Assembly (NCBI RefSeq): GCF_000247695.1
Contig: NW_004624843.1
Span: forward strand, 1,315,353 to 1,379,352
Direction: 5' to 3'
From: Heterocephalus glaber
Lineage: Eukaryota; Chordata; Mammalia; Rodentia; Bathyergidae
DNA: 64,000 nucleotides
Of the stretch, positions 38,077 to 50,090 are shown piece after piece (positions within the stretch are counted from its first letter, which is position 1; each line of letters opens with the position of its first letter). The notes under the pieces were generated by a model that was not told the DNA's origin, did not search any database, and saw only the letters and a program-made list of their open reading frames with translations. The position numbers and the translations under genes were made by a program.

Positions 38077-38469
38077 AAGTCGTGTTTCATATTACAGTGA
38101 TTCTTCATGAGAGATGGACAGCCTCTCACTGACCTCCTGCTTCCTTCCTGTGTGTTCCTCCCGGACACTGAAGTAGGAAAAGCATGGAGGATCATTTCTG
38201 TAAGAAGTTATAAACTGTTCTGTAGTTTTTTTAAAAAATAATTAACTACCATTACAGGTGGGCCTATCTGTTGGTAAACCTTACTCCTTGTCAAGGAAAT
38301 ACTAGTTCCATTCAGTGGTCCAAAATAAAATCTTACTGTTCACAGTGAATCTAAGTTGCTTCTGCCATTTTTTAAACAAATCCTGTCTCCAAGTCATGAT
38401 TAAGACAATGATACTCTTCACGTTTCCAGATTCTGGGTTCAAGAAGACAGCTTAGGCACACCTGAGGCA

Positions 38470-38615
38470 CAGTAGAAAGAGGTCTGGCTTTCTGTCTTGA
38501 CTTCCCCATCAACCAGCCATATGACCTTTCAAAGTTAGTTAAAATCTTTAAGCCTCAATCTCTCATCTATAAAATAGTCAAAGAAGTTCTACCTGGAGGG
38601 ATAACTAGGATAAAA
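38470..38615 (+). repeat. MIR
   Basis: AACCAGCCATATGACCTTTC, CTTTAAGCCTCAATCTCTC and CATCTATAAAATAGTC follow the MIR core and tail. Confidence 0.6.
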
Positions 38616-38855
38616 ACCGTGTATCACAGTATGTATGAATTTCACAAACATAAGATGAAGCCACTCACAAATGGTACCTTTTGCATGAGTGCATTTATGG
38701 ACAAACTAGGGAAAATGACTCTTAGAAGTCATTACAGTGGGGACTCATGGATAGTGACTGGTAGGGAGGTCTCGGGGCTTCTGAGTGCTAGGAATGAATA
38801 TTCTGTATTTTTACTTGGATATTGGACTCATGTATTCAGTTCATGAAAATTAATC
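38600..38855 (+). mobile_element. L1M 3' UTR-like fragment
   Basis: Sequence such as TAGTGACTGGTAGGGAGGTC and GATATTGGACTCATGTATTC resembles old L1M 3' ends. The 74-codon frame within it is not a gene. Confidence 0.45.
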
Positions 38856-40524
38856 AAGTAATACTCTTCAAAAAGAAGGGTGGTTGTAAATAAGGTGTTA
38901 AGCAAGTCCAATAATTGTTGTCTCCCCTTGACTTTCCTTTCTTGGAAATTCTAGAGGTCAGACCACACGTGGTCCATATGTGCAGGAAACAGTAGACCTG
39001 ACATAGCAGACTTGGCCTTTTAGATTAGTCAGATTGCTAACTGGATCATAGCCTGTTGATTGTAAGTCACTCGTGTCCGTTATAGGTCCTCAAAATTAAC
39101 CAACTGAAAGAGAGAGAAAAATACAGTAGGTACAGTAGGGACTGAGTTTCTCTCCATTCCAGAGCTTCTCATTTCAAGATTCCAGATATCACCTGAGAAT
39201 TAGGAAATCCCAGTGTTTCTGACTTGATGGGTTGAAGGGACAGAAATGTGGCTGTTTCTGCTGTCGTTACATCTGTATGTTATCGTAAGCCATGGTGAAA
39301 CTTCATCGGTATGAAAGTTATAAGGGTTTGGGTGAATTTCAGACTATCTTGAGAAAGAGAAAGAGGGAGAGAAGAGATTATGCTTCTAATTTGTGACTCA
39401 AGTAGTAAAGTAGTCTTACTGTCCTTAAGCACCTCCCCCTTTTCAAAGAATGTCTTTCTAAATTGTTAAACTTGGGGTTTCTTCCAGGCCTTTTTGGTCT
39501 TTGTTAGTAAATGACTTAGCAGCCACCCTTTCAGTAGGCTTTGCAATTCACAGAATTTTAATAAAGTAACTTTCTTGAAAGAGAGAACGTGGGTCTCATA
39601 CTGCTGCCCACATTTGACAATAGAAATCCCAGAGAATGCTGGTGATCTATTTAGAGCTTTTCTCCTTTTTAAAGTGATTTCCTCATTAACTCCCTAAATT
39701 TAAGGGAAAGATACGCCATCCTGCAACTTGACTTTAGTGTAACTTCACTGAATGGCACAGAATACTCATCAGACCATGGGTGGATCTATGAATACTAGCA
39801 AATTAAATATCTATTTACACAGATAGCAAACAGTAGAGAAAGTGGCTGTCAACCTATGGCACTCTTTTTAGCAGATCTTATCTGGAGAAAATTGCTTCTC
39901 TTCCCTTAGCAGTAAAATGCACAGTTACTGCATTATACATAAGGGTAGAAAACTGAAAATTTTTCCATCAAAAACAACAAATCAATAAGTCTTATGACCT
40001 CACACGTGGTGCAATAATTGAGCTAAATTGTCTTAGACTGGGCAGTGTTCCTGAAGTTCCTTGAAGCATACTTGCTGTTTCATTGAGTGAAATTGAGGGC
40101 TGACCTCCATTTACAGAAACACAGAAACAAGTCTCATAAATGCTAATATTCTCCACCAAGTTCTTCAGAACAAGGCCATTTCACCCAAGCCTTTACATTT
40201 TCAATGCATGATTTAACTAAACAAAAAATGAAGGTCTTGGCTGGATGCTTCAGCTTCCCTAATGTCCCAGAGTCCCCTCCATGCCGCAGAAATGTACCTC
40301 TCGGTGAAGCTCATTAATTACCTTGTTAATATCAATTTCTTAGAAAGCAGATATTTGTACAAACACTGTACAAAAGCACTGCTACAATCTGTAAATATAG
40401 TTGGGCTCTGTCTCTTAAGAAGTCACTAGTTTTGTCAATCTATTGTATATAGATCATAAATACATGTAACACATGATTCTTGATGGTAGAGATTAAAAAT
40501 CATGACATTCACTGCTCAGCAGGC

Positions 40525-40715
40525 ATTTACTGCATGTGGTACTCAGCTAGGCATTTTCTGTGCACTATCTCTTCCAGTCTCCTCACAGCCCAACAGAGGA
40601 GCTGTTCTTACTGTTCCCATTGATAGATAAGGACACCAACATGAAGAGAAAGTAACCTGTTTATTCAAGGATGTGCTGCAGAAAAGTAGAGGAGTTGATA
40701 TTTAATTATAGGTGG
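40525..40715 (-). repeat. MIR or L2-like
   Basis: CAGGCATTTACTGCATGTGG, CAGCTAGGCATTTTCTGTGC and TGATAGATAAGGACACC are typical of the reversed MIR/L2 group. Confidence 0.5.
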
Positions 40716-42493
40716 TCAAATTCCAGATACTCTGTGGTCCCCTTGTTCGGCAGCTTCCTTCACACAGGAACCAACCAGGGCAGAGACAGGAAGAGAAGGC
40801 AGCTCTCGATGATCTCCCAACACTCTTCTCTTTAATCCTTCTCCTTCCCCCAGTGGAACCTTGTCCAGGTTCTCAGCTCTGTGCTCAACAAATGTAAATA
40901 TGCATCAGAAACACAAGGATAAGCCCTTTTGGAGATGCCTGCGGAAGATCCTGCCTATTATGGAGAGCAATAATAGATGAGGTAACCCTAAGCGAATAGT
41001 ACAGAAATGGCTTAAAAAATAAATGCAAAGGCAGGGAGTTGGAAAGCGGAGCACAGCTGAGACTGAGTGGGCAGCCAGAAGGCCCTGTCCCCAGTGTGGC
41101 TGACCCAGAGCGCCCATAGCAGGCAGTGGGAAAGTGCCTAACAGCAAATTTTTTAATTCTCTTTGAAATAGCAAAGATTATTTTGCATATGGAAACTTTA
41201 CTAGGATTCAGAACAGTGTAGTGTTCAGAGCCTGAAGTGAAGCAATTCAGCCATTCCTCAGACTGGAGGGCTGCTATTAACAGAAGCAGAGTTTGAAGGA
41301 CTTGACCCAGAAAATCAGGCCTGATTTCAAATCAGGCATTATTGTTTTGGTGGAGGTTATCATAGTGCACTTGGTGCTGCAAGCCAAACTATTCTGGTAG
41401 CCAGTGGAATTTAAGGAGACCCATGTTGGAATTTCTGTCACATCTGTGATAACTGCAGAATCTCTAAAGCCTTGAGGGCTTAGCATAGACCCGTGATGGT
41501 GGACCTTTTAGACCTTTCAGTGAAACAGACAGCCTGCTGTGACACAGGTGCCATAGGTTCACCACCTCTGGCCTAGACCTTCTAGTTTTCTACTCTCAAA
41601 TAGCAGTGAGCCATATATCCATGAAGAAAAGAGATTCAGTGAGTGGTGGCAGGGCTGTGGGCGATGGTAAGAGGGTATAATCCTGTACGTACTCGGCATT
41701 TTAGACATGGTGGTAATTGGAGATAGTCACATGACCCAGGTTAAGCTTTGCTTCCCTCTGTGCAGCTTGTGGCCTTAGATGTGTCCCCAGCACTCTGAGC
41801 CTTCGCGTCCTCTGTAAAATAGGGATGAGTAGATTGGGAATGAAAGCCAAGTGAAATTGGGCCCCTTGAAAGAACTGTGTGAGTGGAAGAGTGCTTATTG
41901 TCCTCTCTTGGCGTGAGTTTCCCACTTTAGCACACAGGACTCTGTTGGCTCACCCTAGTTCTCCTCAGATGCCCTGCACATGGGCCCATGTGTCAGCTGC
42001 TCATTGCTTAGGCTGGACCTGAGGAATCTTCCCAGTCCACCACTTCTGATTCCTCTCTGCCCCTCCCTTCATGGAAATACTAATCCTCCCAGAGGGAATC
42101 ACAGTGCCCCCTATGGTATGAAAATATCAAAGGACGCTGTGATTCCCTTTGGGAACCTGAGGGCTCTTCCAACATCCCTGGCTTTGTGCCCTGTGGCCTG
42201 GAGTCAGCCTCCCACGTTATTTCTGATTCTGCCCACAGCTTGTTCTAATGGTGTTCCCTGCCCATCTGGAACAGGGTGTCAAACACTGGCCCACACTCAC
42301 AAGTACAATGAAGAACGGTCTTTTTAAAAACAACTGTTAGAGGCAAAGTAGAATTTGGAAATGATCACATAAAACAGTTTTGAACAATGAGCTAGTGGTG
42401 ATTTGATTCATGAATTTAACATTTCAAAGCATTTACCATCTTGAACAAAGAGAAATTCCTTTATAAATCCTTATGGTAAAAACTACATCTAGT

Positions 42494-42812
42494 TGTTATG
42501 GTTTCTATCGAGAATGGTCCCCCAAAGGCCTCATGTGCCCATAGGCAGGGTTTTTGGAAGAGGAGTGGACTGTGGGACTTGCTTTTGGGAGGTAGCCCTG
42601 GTGAGGGGGCAGGCCACTGGAAGGTCCACTGTATCTCCCTGCCTTTCCCTTCTCACTCTATTTCCTGGTCCGCCATGCACTTCTGCCATGCTGTTCTGCC
42701 CCGGTGGTTGCCAACCTCGGGCTGTAACAGTGAGCCAGAATAAGCCGCTCCTCCTTCACCTCTAGGTGTCAAATACTGGGTCTCAGCAATGAGGAAAGTG
42801 ACTAAGCCGCCA
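42494..42812 (+). mobile_element. MaLR-like LTR
   Basis: TGTTATGGTTTCTATCGAG, CCTCATGTGCCCATAGGCAG and GCAATGAGGAAAGTGACTAA match the MaLR LTR pattern. Short open frames here are not genes. Confidence 0.65.
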
Positions 42813-43876
42813 GTGCAACTTTTTATCTTACAGTATTCCTGAAACTTGATGGTGGGAGTCTATAAGCCTGTAACATATTGAATATTGTCTTTAATGTAAG
42901 TTAACAAAATGACATACATTTCACTGTACCAAAAAGCTTGGCAGTAGAGGTTCCCCCAGCAGAAGTGAGTATGGGGCCAAGATTTGCCTTGTTCGCTTTG
43001 AGTGTCCTGGTCAGAAAAGGCTCCCAGGGGCTCGGGAGGTGTCATTTTCCCCTGGTCTCAGTGAGAAAGGAGAGCCCGCTGTGGGTGAGCATTGAGGTGC
43101 CCCCAACAGTGGGAAAGCAAAACACAAAAGGGTCGCCTTTTAGCTACCTATTTTGAATTTCTCTGACATTAAAATTCCAGCCATGGATTGAACAGAGTAA
43201 CTCTGAGTTTCCCACTCCTTCCTCTTAGGTCTTTTCATTATAATCCCGACAGCTGTCACTTATGTTTATTCATGAAACATCTTGGAAAAGGTACCGTACC
43301 ACTCCTAGGAAGAGCTATCAAATGTTCACTTGCTCTCTTCCTAAGAGAGCAATTTCCCTTGCACACCCTCCCTTCCCATCTGGGCCTTTACCGACAGAGC
43401 CAGATTTGGACCCTGGGTCAGTCACGGCCGAAGCTCAGTTGGCACTGTTGAGTGACGGTGCCTGGCTGCACCCAGTCCCTCTGGAAGTCATGGGCAGGTG
43501 CTGATTATTAGACAGCCATGGTGCTCAGGTGCATTCCAGGTCAGAGATGTGTCCTGCTGTTGAGGAGCAGATGATCCTAGTAGGAGAAGGAAGAGTGAAC
43601 TCATGGCAACACTACGAGGCAGGACATGGTCCCTACCTGATGAGGAAACCCAACAGGAAAGGGGTGAAAGAGGAGGAGATTGGACTGGGAGAGAGTACTT
43701 CTGTGGGGGTGGCCAGGCACTGGAAGGGGGAGTAAGACTTTTGGTTGATGTAATTGTGGGAGGAGGGAGTTCAAGGCAAGTGGAGGGTTTGCAGAGCCGC
43801 AAGAGTGGAAAGGTGGAGCCTTTTTGCTCCACATGCTTTAACTGGCTGCTTACCCAGTGGTGTCAGTGATGCATCT

Positions 43877-43898
43877 GCCTGCCTGCCTGCCTGCCTCA
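43877..43898. repeat. TGCC microsatellite
   Basis: Five tandem TGCC units about 0.8 kb upstream of the RHBDD1 terminal exon. Confidence 0.9.
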
Positions 43899-44691
43899 TA
43901 GAGGATCGGGAAGCTTTTGTTCAGTGTAGGTTCCTGATTCTTGCCATCAAGAACTGTGTATGTACTTCCTTATTACTCTCCACCGTTCCTGGGAGAGTTG
44001 TTTATATAGTGACTGAAGTGTTGAAATCATTACACACTATATTTGCAGTCCTGCTCAGTAATGATTTCCATGGTCCTTCACATGACCTTAAAATATTGCG
44101 CCTGCCCGTTTGCCCGCCCGCCCAGATGCCCATCAGTAGCACTGTACTCCTGCTGTTTGGCCTGCGCTGGCCTGGGCAGGCGCTCCTGTGGCTCGGTCAG
44201 GTGGGATTCTGCTTGCTGGAGCGATCGGGGCTGGAGGAGCGAGGAAAGGGGAGCCCAGAGCCCGCCCGAGCAGAAGCCAGCCAGCAGAGGGGCCAGGGAA
44301 GTTGTAGAGCTGAGAGTAGAGAAACAGCGCCAAACAGAAGAGGAGCCCTTGAGACATGGTGGAAGGTTAAATGATGCAAATTACAGAACATGGTGAGAGG
44401 AAAAATAAAAGTGGGGGATTATCAGGAAGCATCAGATCCAGTTCAGTCCTGAGTCAAGTTAAATTCTTAGACTGAACCATACTGCGTGTATAGAGTTGAT
44501 GTTGAAATTTCGAATTGACAGCTGAAGTAGAAATGTTTATTCTATACCCTTTTCATGTTAAAATGAAGATGACACCAAAGCGATTGGCTTTCCCCCTCTG
44601 CCCCTGGAATCTTAGGCTGGCACAGTGTCTTGTAAATGTCAGAACCATAGCTGGGGAGTGTTTGATTTTCCCTTCTGCTTTCTCACCACAG

Positions 44692-44783
44692 GAAATAGCA
44701 GAAATAGCCCACCACCTTACGGGTTTCATCTCTCGCCAGAGGAAATGAGGAGACAGCGGCTTTACAGATTTGATGGCCAGTGA
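44692..44783 (+). CDS. RHBDD1: RHBDD1 (RHBDL4) last coding exon
   Basis: RHBDD1 is an ER rhomboid intramembrane serine protease that helps degrade unstable membrane proteins with p97/VCP. This exon encodes the extreme C-terminus only: (G)NSRNSPPPYGF, then HLSPEEMRRQRLYRFDGQ and TGA at 44781-44783. It closely matches the human C-terminus as I remember it. The arginine-rich stretch MRRQRLYRF is the p97-binding motif described for this protein; the catalytic rhomboid core and the ubiquitin-interacting motif are in earlier exons, not seen here. A pyrimidine-rich acceptor ending CACAG (AG at 44690-44691) precedes it, and the exon opens in phase 1, its first two bases completing a Gly codon. Likely substitutions against human are His to Tyr and Ser to Gly near the end. 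Gene identity is supported by the COL4A4 neighbour in convergent orientation. Confidence 0.93.
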
Positions 44784-45785
44784 GGTGGCTTCTCGGGAAG
44801 CCGTGCTTCAGTTGTGTCACTGTTACCCATTTAGTTCACTCCCCAAGCCTCTAATTACTTTTAAGCAAAAGCAGAGTGCAGTTCTCACCCCGTGTTGCTC
44901 ATGTCTCCCATGGACCCTTGCCCTGTGGCCCTTTGAGGCCGGACTTGCGCCGGACTGAATGTCTGGAAGCCAGGCTTGTTGAAAGCAGCTCACAGCTTTC
45001 TGGGAGTGGCCCATCTCCTGGCCTTGTTCTGTCCCAAACAGAAGGTAACTCCCCGGTGTCAGGACCAGTTTCCACACTCCTTTACCTGCCTCCTGCTTAG
45101 GGCGCCTTCACCTTGTTTTGATGCTGAAGACTGACCTTCGCCAGGAGGTTTTGTTTCACCGGTTTGGATGATCAGTCCCTCCTTCAGCCCATGCTGGATG
45201 CTTCACTTGGCAGGAGGCGAGGCACTGTCCCCTCGTCCTTGTCCTCCTGGCACGTTGCCATGGTGACTGTCCAGAAGGAACTGTGGCTTCCTTCCCACTG
45301 TATTGTTCTGATCTCCTTCACCCAGGCACTGCGGCTCCTCGTTACAGTGTACTTGCTTTGCTCTCGTTCCCTAAGCCTAAGAAAGACCCAAGGTGGAGAC
45401 AAGGCCTTCACACTCCACTAGGTATCAAGTAACACCAGCAGTTGTGGTGCCAGAGCTGCTCCTCCCGTGGCAGAAAGAGTCCCTGGGAGGGGGGCGTGTC
45501 ATTTAATCCACAGAACAGCAGCAGGCACCACATGCAGAGTTGAGCAAAGACATTTAGTAGACTGATCACTAGAAATCCTTCTTGCGGGAGATTTTTTTTT
45601 CCTTATACAAGTGCCTTTTAATTGGCCACTGTATCAGCTGTTTGTCCTACACAAGTGTCCAAAACATGCCCCAGGGCCCTGCAATATTACAGTACACAGA
45701 TTGTCTGTCCGGGTCATGTGGTCATGTGAGGCATTTCCCAGGGCTTGTGTTTCGTGAATAAAAGGACAAAGACCAAACGCCACTC
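44784..45785 (+). other. RHBDD1: RHBDD1 3' UTR (proposed extent)
   Basis: The sequence after the RHBDD1 stop codon has no further coding match. The end is set by the first convincing AATAAA at 45757-45762 plus about 20 bases. A longer UTR is possible: further plus-strand AATAAA motifs lie near 47030 and 48653. The start is certain, the end is inferred. Confidence 0.4.
45757..45762 (+). promoter_or_regulatory. Candidate RHBDD1 polyadenylation signal
   Basis: A canonical AATAAA lies 974 bases after the RHBDD1 stop codon. A U/GU-rich stretch (TCTTCTGTTATGG, around 45789-45801) follows within 40 bases, as expected downstream of a cleavage site. Usage cannot be proven without 3'-end reads. Confidence 0.4.
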
Positions 45786-47660
45786 ATGTCTTCTGTTATG
45801 GAGATACTTCTTTTTAAAGAGAGAAAGAAGCAGACAGGGATCTTCCTATTTTACATAGCTTTGTGATTGTGAAAGGGATGTACTTTCTGTATGTATAAAG
45901 CAAAGGTCTGGAAGGAAATGCACCTCTGAGGTTATCGCTGAGTACATGCAGTTTTTGTGTTCTCTTTTTACAGTCTTATGTGCTATTTTTTTTAAATGTG
46001 TGTATGTGAATGTACTACATTTGAAGTCAAGAAAACAGATTTATATAGTAAATCAAGAAATAACCAGTGAAACATTTAGAAATAAGTATTGGATATCCAT
46101 TGAGAAAATTCACAGTATGACCAAAAATACAAAGAGATACATTACACAATTTTAAAATCACCTATGTTCTCACCACTTAGAGATATCCAGGTTTAACAAT
46201 TTGGAAGTCCTGCTTTCTCAATTTTTCTTTTATGCATTTGAAGAATTTGAAGTGTAATGACTATGCAGTTAGGTATCCAGTTCCTAATCTGAATTTACCT
46301 GGGAAGGGCTTTGACACCTTCTTACAAAAGCGCTGAGAAAACCAGTAGAGCTGGGGACACCCTGACCTGCTGCTGGCGCAGTGATGCCTTAGCTCCTTGG
46401 CTTAATTTATAATTGATGCAAATCTAGGTGGTTGGTGATACGAATTGTACTTGTGAGTCTGCTAGCTTTAAAACATACGCACACTTCAGTGTTCAAGCCC
46501 AAATCATTCCTTTCTCCCAAACTATAAATTTGAATTCCATTTCCTCATTCAGAAGTAACTACTTTCTTACATGCCGTCTTTTCATAGCCGTGGAAATTCT
46601 AACAGATTTCTGTTAGCATCACTGTTATTATCATTAGTGCATAACTACACCAAGATGTGCCTTCTACCTGGGAGTGGGGATTATGAGTGGCCTTTATTTA
46701 TCTTCCCACACTCCTCCTGTCTTCCCTCTCTGCCACCCAAAGACTTGTGGTCAGGATTCATTAAATACTAGTTTTCTTTCAAAGTGTTTTTTCAGTTGCA
46801 TTAAAAGTCAAATCACTTATATACAGAAGTATTTTTTGTAAATTTTGCTTGTGTCCATTAAGTACCTCCTTATTCTGTACAACCAGATACCCAGACACTG
46901 GAATCAAAGTTTGAACGCTATAGCTATAATATATGCATGCCTTATTTATGGAGTGGAACATCACTGAACATTTAGAATGTGAAAAAGGTCATTTTAGTTA
47001 TAAATATAAATCAGTTATTTTTACACAACAATAAAGATCTTCTGGAAATTCTTATAATTATTTTGTTCAGTTAATGGCTTGCCTATAACCAGCGCTTATT
47101 GTTTTCAGTGTCCTTTCCCCAAAGTATGCCAACAAACTGCAATTGAGTTGAGGAAGACAGACAAAAGCAAGTGCATTAGACTAATTACCTCTAATGGGGA
47201 ATAAGCATTGAGAGCTGATTTTTAATTTGGTTTCTTTGTTTAACTGTCATTTCCTGATACAAACCCAGTTCCCACAGTTTGCTGCGGTCAGTCAGTTTAA
47301 GAATTTCCTAATTCAGAATCTCAAAGGCAGGAGTAGTTGAAATTGCTTCCTCCCAATGACTGTGAATGTACTGCCCATGGTTCCAAGTTGTACTCAGTAA
47401 TGGTTAAACCTCCTCATCATTTTAAATGCTGGCTTGTAAAGCTCAAACTCAGCAGCGAATGAGTAGATTCAGTAGCATTGGGGCCAGTCTATACATTTGG
47501 CACATGTTGTGCTGTGAGCTTCAGGAGTGAGAGAGATGAGTCCCACAGTGTGCTCCCTGAGATGCAGTGTGGAAGGGATGGATGGCAGGGCAGGGTGCTA
47601 TCCTTTACCAGTATTAGATATTCTTAACAGACTCAGTATTTGATAAAGAAATGTATCACA

Positions 47661-47850
47661 GCCAGCGGATGTGGTGGCCCAGCTGTAATCCCAGCTCCCT
47701 GAGCAGTGGAGGCAGGAGGGTCCCAAATTCAAGGATAACCTGAGCAGCTCAGTGAGACAGTGTCTCAAAAACTAAAAGGTTGTGAATGTAGCTCAGTGGC
47801 AGAGGACTTGCCTGTCACGTGCAAGGCCTTGGACTCAATCCCCGATACCA
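47661..47850 (+). mobile_element. B1-dID dimeric SINE
   Basis: A 7SL-derived B1 half (GGTGGCCCAGCTGTAATCCC, GGAGGCAGGAGG) is joined to a tRNA-derived dID half (GAATGTAGCTCAGTGGCAGA to CAATCCCCGATACC). The composite is typical of several non-murid rodent lineages. Confidence 0.88.
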
Positions 47851-48765
47851 ACACATCATTAAAAGGGAATCATTTCTTCCCTTCTCTTCTCATGGGTCAG
47901 TACAGTCATTTCCTAATTTCCTCTCCCATACTTTCGGAAGGACTTTTAAGTGTCTGTTCCACTCAGTACCTAAAATACCTCTTCATTCAGTTCTACATAA
48001 CATTGCCAGGTTAGGCTTTCAAAATCCTTTTTCGGTGTCACTCATCACTTCAGATACCTTTCACTGTCGGTCTGTTGCCAAAGGATAGAGGTCGGAGTCG
48101 TCAGCATTCACAGTGGAGCTCCAGGCCTCCGTCCCTGACTTTGCCGATGCCGGCCTGGCTGTGAGTGCTGCTGGCAAGGCCTTTTCTCTGCCACCCTGTA
48201 CCTGGAATAGCTTTTCTTCTCGCTTGGCCCAGCCACCGGACCTTTTCCAGATGCCACAGCCCTGAGTGATCTTGCCTCATCAGACCTGCTGCGTTCCTTG
48301 GCTCTGCATCCCATGGTTTCCCCACACCATTAACTAATGTGGCTGGTTCTCAGGTGGTAAGAGAATGTCCTCTTTCACCAGGGACCATGACTGTGTTACT
48401 CTCCCTCCTGACAGTACCTTGAACAGGGCTTTGTCTGGAATGCCGGAACCAGTGAACACTTGCGGATTGGAATACAGAGAAGCTCACTTAGACCGTCAGC
48501 AGGTCACCAGGGGCGCACTGAAGTGGTTCTTAGAAGTCTACACCATTCATGGAACCGAAAGAACATTCTACCACTCTTTTTAAAGTTTCCCCTACTGTTG
48601 CCAAACGGATACACAAAATAATTGTTTACTGCTTGAGAATTTCAGCTTTGGTTAATAAAACCATAAACACTTAGTACATAGCCACTGAGGATGCAAGACG
48701 TAATAATGCTTCTGGCCAGTGGGAGAATGAGAAGGGCTCAGCTGGCTGGTGGGGTAGTGACAGCC

Positions 48766-48789
48766 TCCGGGTCCGGGTCCGGGTCCGGG
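48766..48789 (+). repeat. GGGTCC hexamer repeat with G-quadruplex motif
   Basis: Four GGG runs at 48769-48771, 48775-48777, 48781-48783 and 48787-48789 are separated by identical three-base loops (TCC). This satisfies the standard G3+N1-7 quadruplex rule on the plus strand. Surrounding sequence is CpG-rich. Confidence 0.9.
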
Positions 48790-49479
48790 CGGCCTCCACA
48801 CTGTTCTTTCTCCACCTCGGAGCAGTTTTGCTGCGTGGCTCACCTTGGGTACCTAGGGGCTCCAGAGGCCTCGCGGAAGTGGGCCTTCTGGGTCTCCCCA
48901 AAACGCAAAACAATTATCGAATATCTGCATGCTCAGCAGCGTGGGAGCTAAGTAACAGTAGCCTGCATTTTGTATCTCTGTGGTTGACTTTCGCACCTTT
49001 CATCCTTCCATATAACCCGGGAAGCAGTGGTGCCTGAGCCGGGTACTCACCGGCCGGCTGCTATAATACAGCCCTTGTGCCCTGAGGCCTGGTTTCCTTC
49101 TCTCCCACCCTCCGTCACTGTCTGCAGAACCGCGCTTCCGGCTTCCCGAGCTCAGAATCCCATCCTCCCGCCCGTACGCTTCCCTCCTGCAGTTCACAGG
49201 CCCACCGCGAAGCAGTCCTCCTGCTCCCTGCGAAGGTAGCTTCAGGTAGAGGCCATGCGATAAAGCAGGTTAAAAGAAAAAGTTAATCTACTTTGGCCCA
49301 AAAGAAAATAAAGCACAGTTGTTTTGGGAAAGTCATCACAGACTTTTATATATAATGAACCACATTGTAAATCATAATACAGCAAAGATTTAAGGGTCAG
49401 TGGAAAACCAAGCATCTTGCAAAAGTTACACGTTCAAAGTCTTTAGCTTTATAACCACAGGTTTGAGAAAGGGATGCAA

Positions 49480-49485
49480 TTTATT
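49480..49485 (-). promoter_or_regulatory. Candidate COL4A4 polyadenylation signal
   Basis: AATAAA on the minus strand lies 4.2 kb after the COL4A4 stop codon. A GU-rich stretch (CCTGTGGTTAT) follows about 20 bases downstream on that strand. The alternative signal is at 49851-49856. Confidence 0.35.
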
Positions 49486-49934
49486 GGACATGTCTCACAT
49501 TTTTTTTCTCATGAAGGAATCATTAAATATTTAAGCACCACAAATTCAAGCATATGACATGGATGTGGCAGCCAGCTTTGGTGGTTTGAAATGCATTATG
49601 CAGAGTTTCTGGCAGATAACAGTGACAATTGCAGAATACTGATTTTTAATGTCAATTGTTTGTTCCCTGCAGAACTTACTGATAATGTCCTTGCCAGAAA
49701 ATGTGATATTTTCTGTAGTATAGTAACTTTGCACAGCATTCTCCCAAAGATACTACGAATTGACCAGTTAGGTAATTCTAATCAGTAATATATATGCCCT
49801 ATGAGAATAATTCTGTATACAAAGAACCCAAGAAATATCTTTCATCTTAATTTATTTTAAACAGAAGATATGACCATAACCAATCTATGATGACTGTTAT
49901 ATGCTAGACAGATAGTCTAACTAATTTTCAACAC

Positions 49935-50090
49935 AAGAGTAGTGTTATGTCTTATAAATGAGGGAAGTAAGTTCAGCGAGTTGGCGGAATTCATCCAGGG
50001 TAACGCAGTTGGAAAGTGACAAGACCAGATCCACATCTGGGTTCAGCCAACTAAAATCCTCATTGTTCTGCCATTTTGCAGCCATACCAA
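49935..50090 (-). repeat. MIR within the probable COL4A4 3' UTR
   Basis: CTTATAAATGAGGGAAGTAA and TTCATCCAGGGTAACGCAG are the reversed MIR core. Confidence 0.55.

Larger units (their letters stand above)
1..44691 (+). other. RHBDD1: Inferred RHBDD1 last intron (partial)
   Basis: I found no other RHBDD1 exon here: neither the rhomboid segments nor the Ser/Tyr/Gly-rich and SEEEQLERALQ-like tail could be seen, so the stretch is inferred to be the last intron, whose start lies before the window. The open reading frames in it are short, mostly repeat-derived or low-complexity, and none looks conserved. Recognised repeats are listed separately. Stretches where I see nothing assignable include roughly 1-1240, 1790-3090, 3410-5330, 6350-6950, 8230-8760, 10230-11790, 11890-12840, 13000-13760, 14535-15360, 15745-17070, 17835-18420, 18735-23940, 24600-26840, 27355-28650, 29700-30050, 30710-31730, 31940-33390, 33720-35500, 36185-37980, 38860-40520, 40725-42490 and 42815-44690. 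A missed small exon is possible. Confidence 0.6.
45786..49464. other. Gap between the convergent RHBDD1 and COL4A4 3' ends
   Basis: No coding exon is visible in this stretch. It contains a B1-dID SINE (47661-47850), a GC-rich segment with a G-quadruplex motif (48766-48789), and AT-rich unassigned DNA (45990-47640). Either UTR could extend into it if a more distal polyadenylation site is used. Confidence 0.5.

Noticed and set aside
41495..41580. A short palindromic-looking segment (TGATGGTGGACC ... GTTCACCACCTCTGG)
   Set aside because: Probably an old hAT-type repeat remnant; ends and family could not be established.
43754..44374. A 206-codon plus-strand open frame just before the RHBDD1 last exon
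   Set aside because: GC-rich intron sequence with other frames open as well, no recognisable domain and no splice or promoter context; likely chance.
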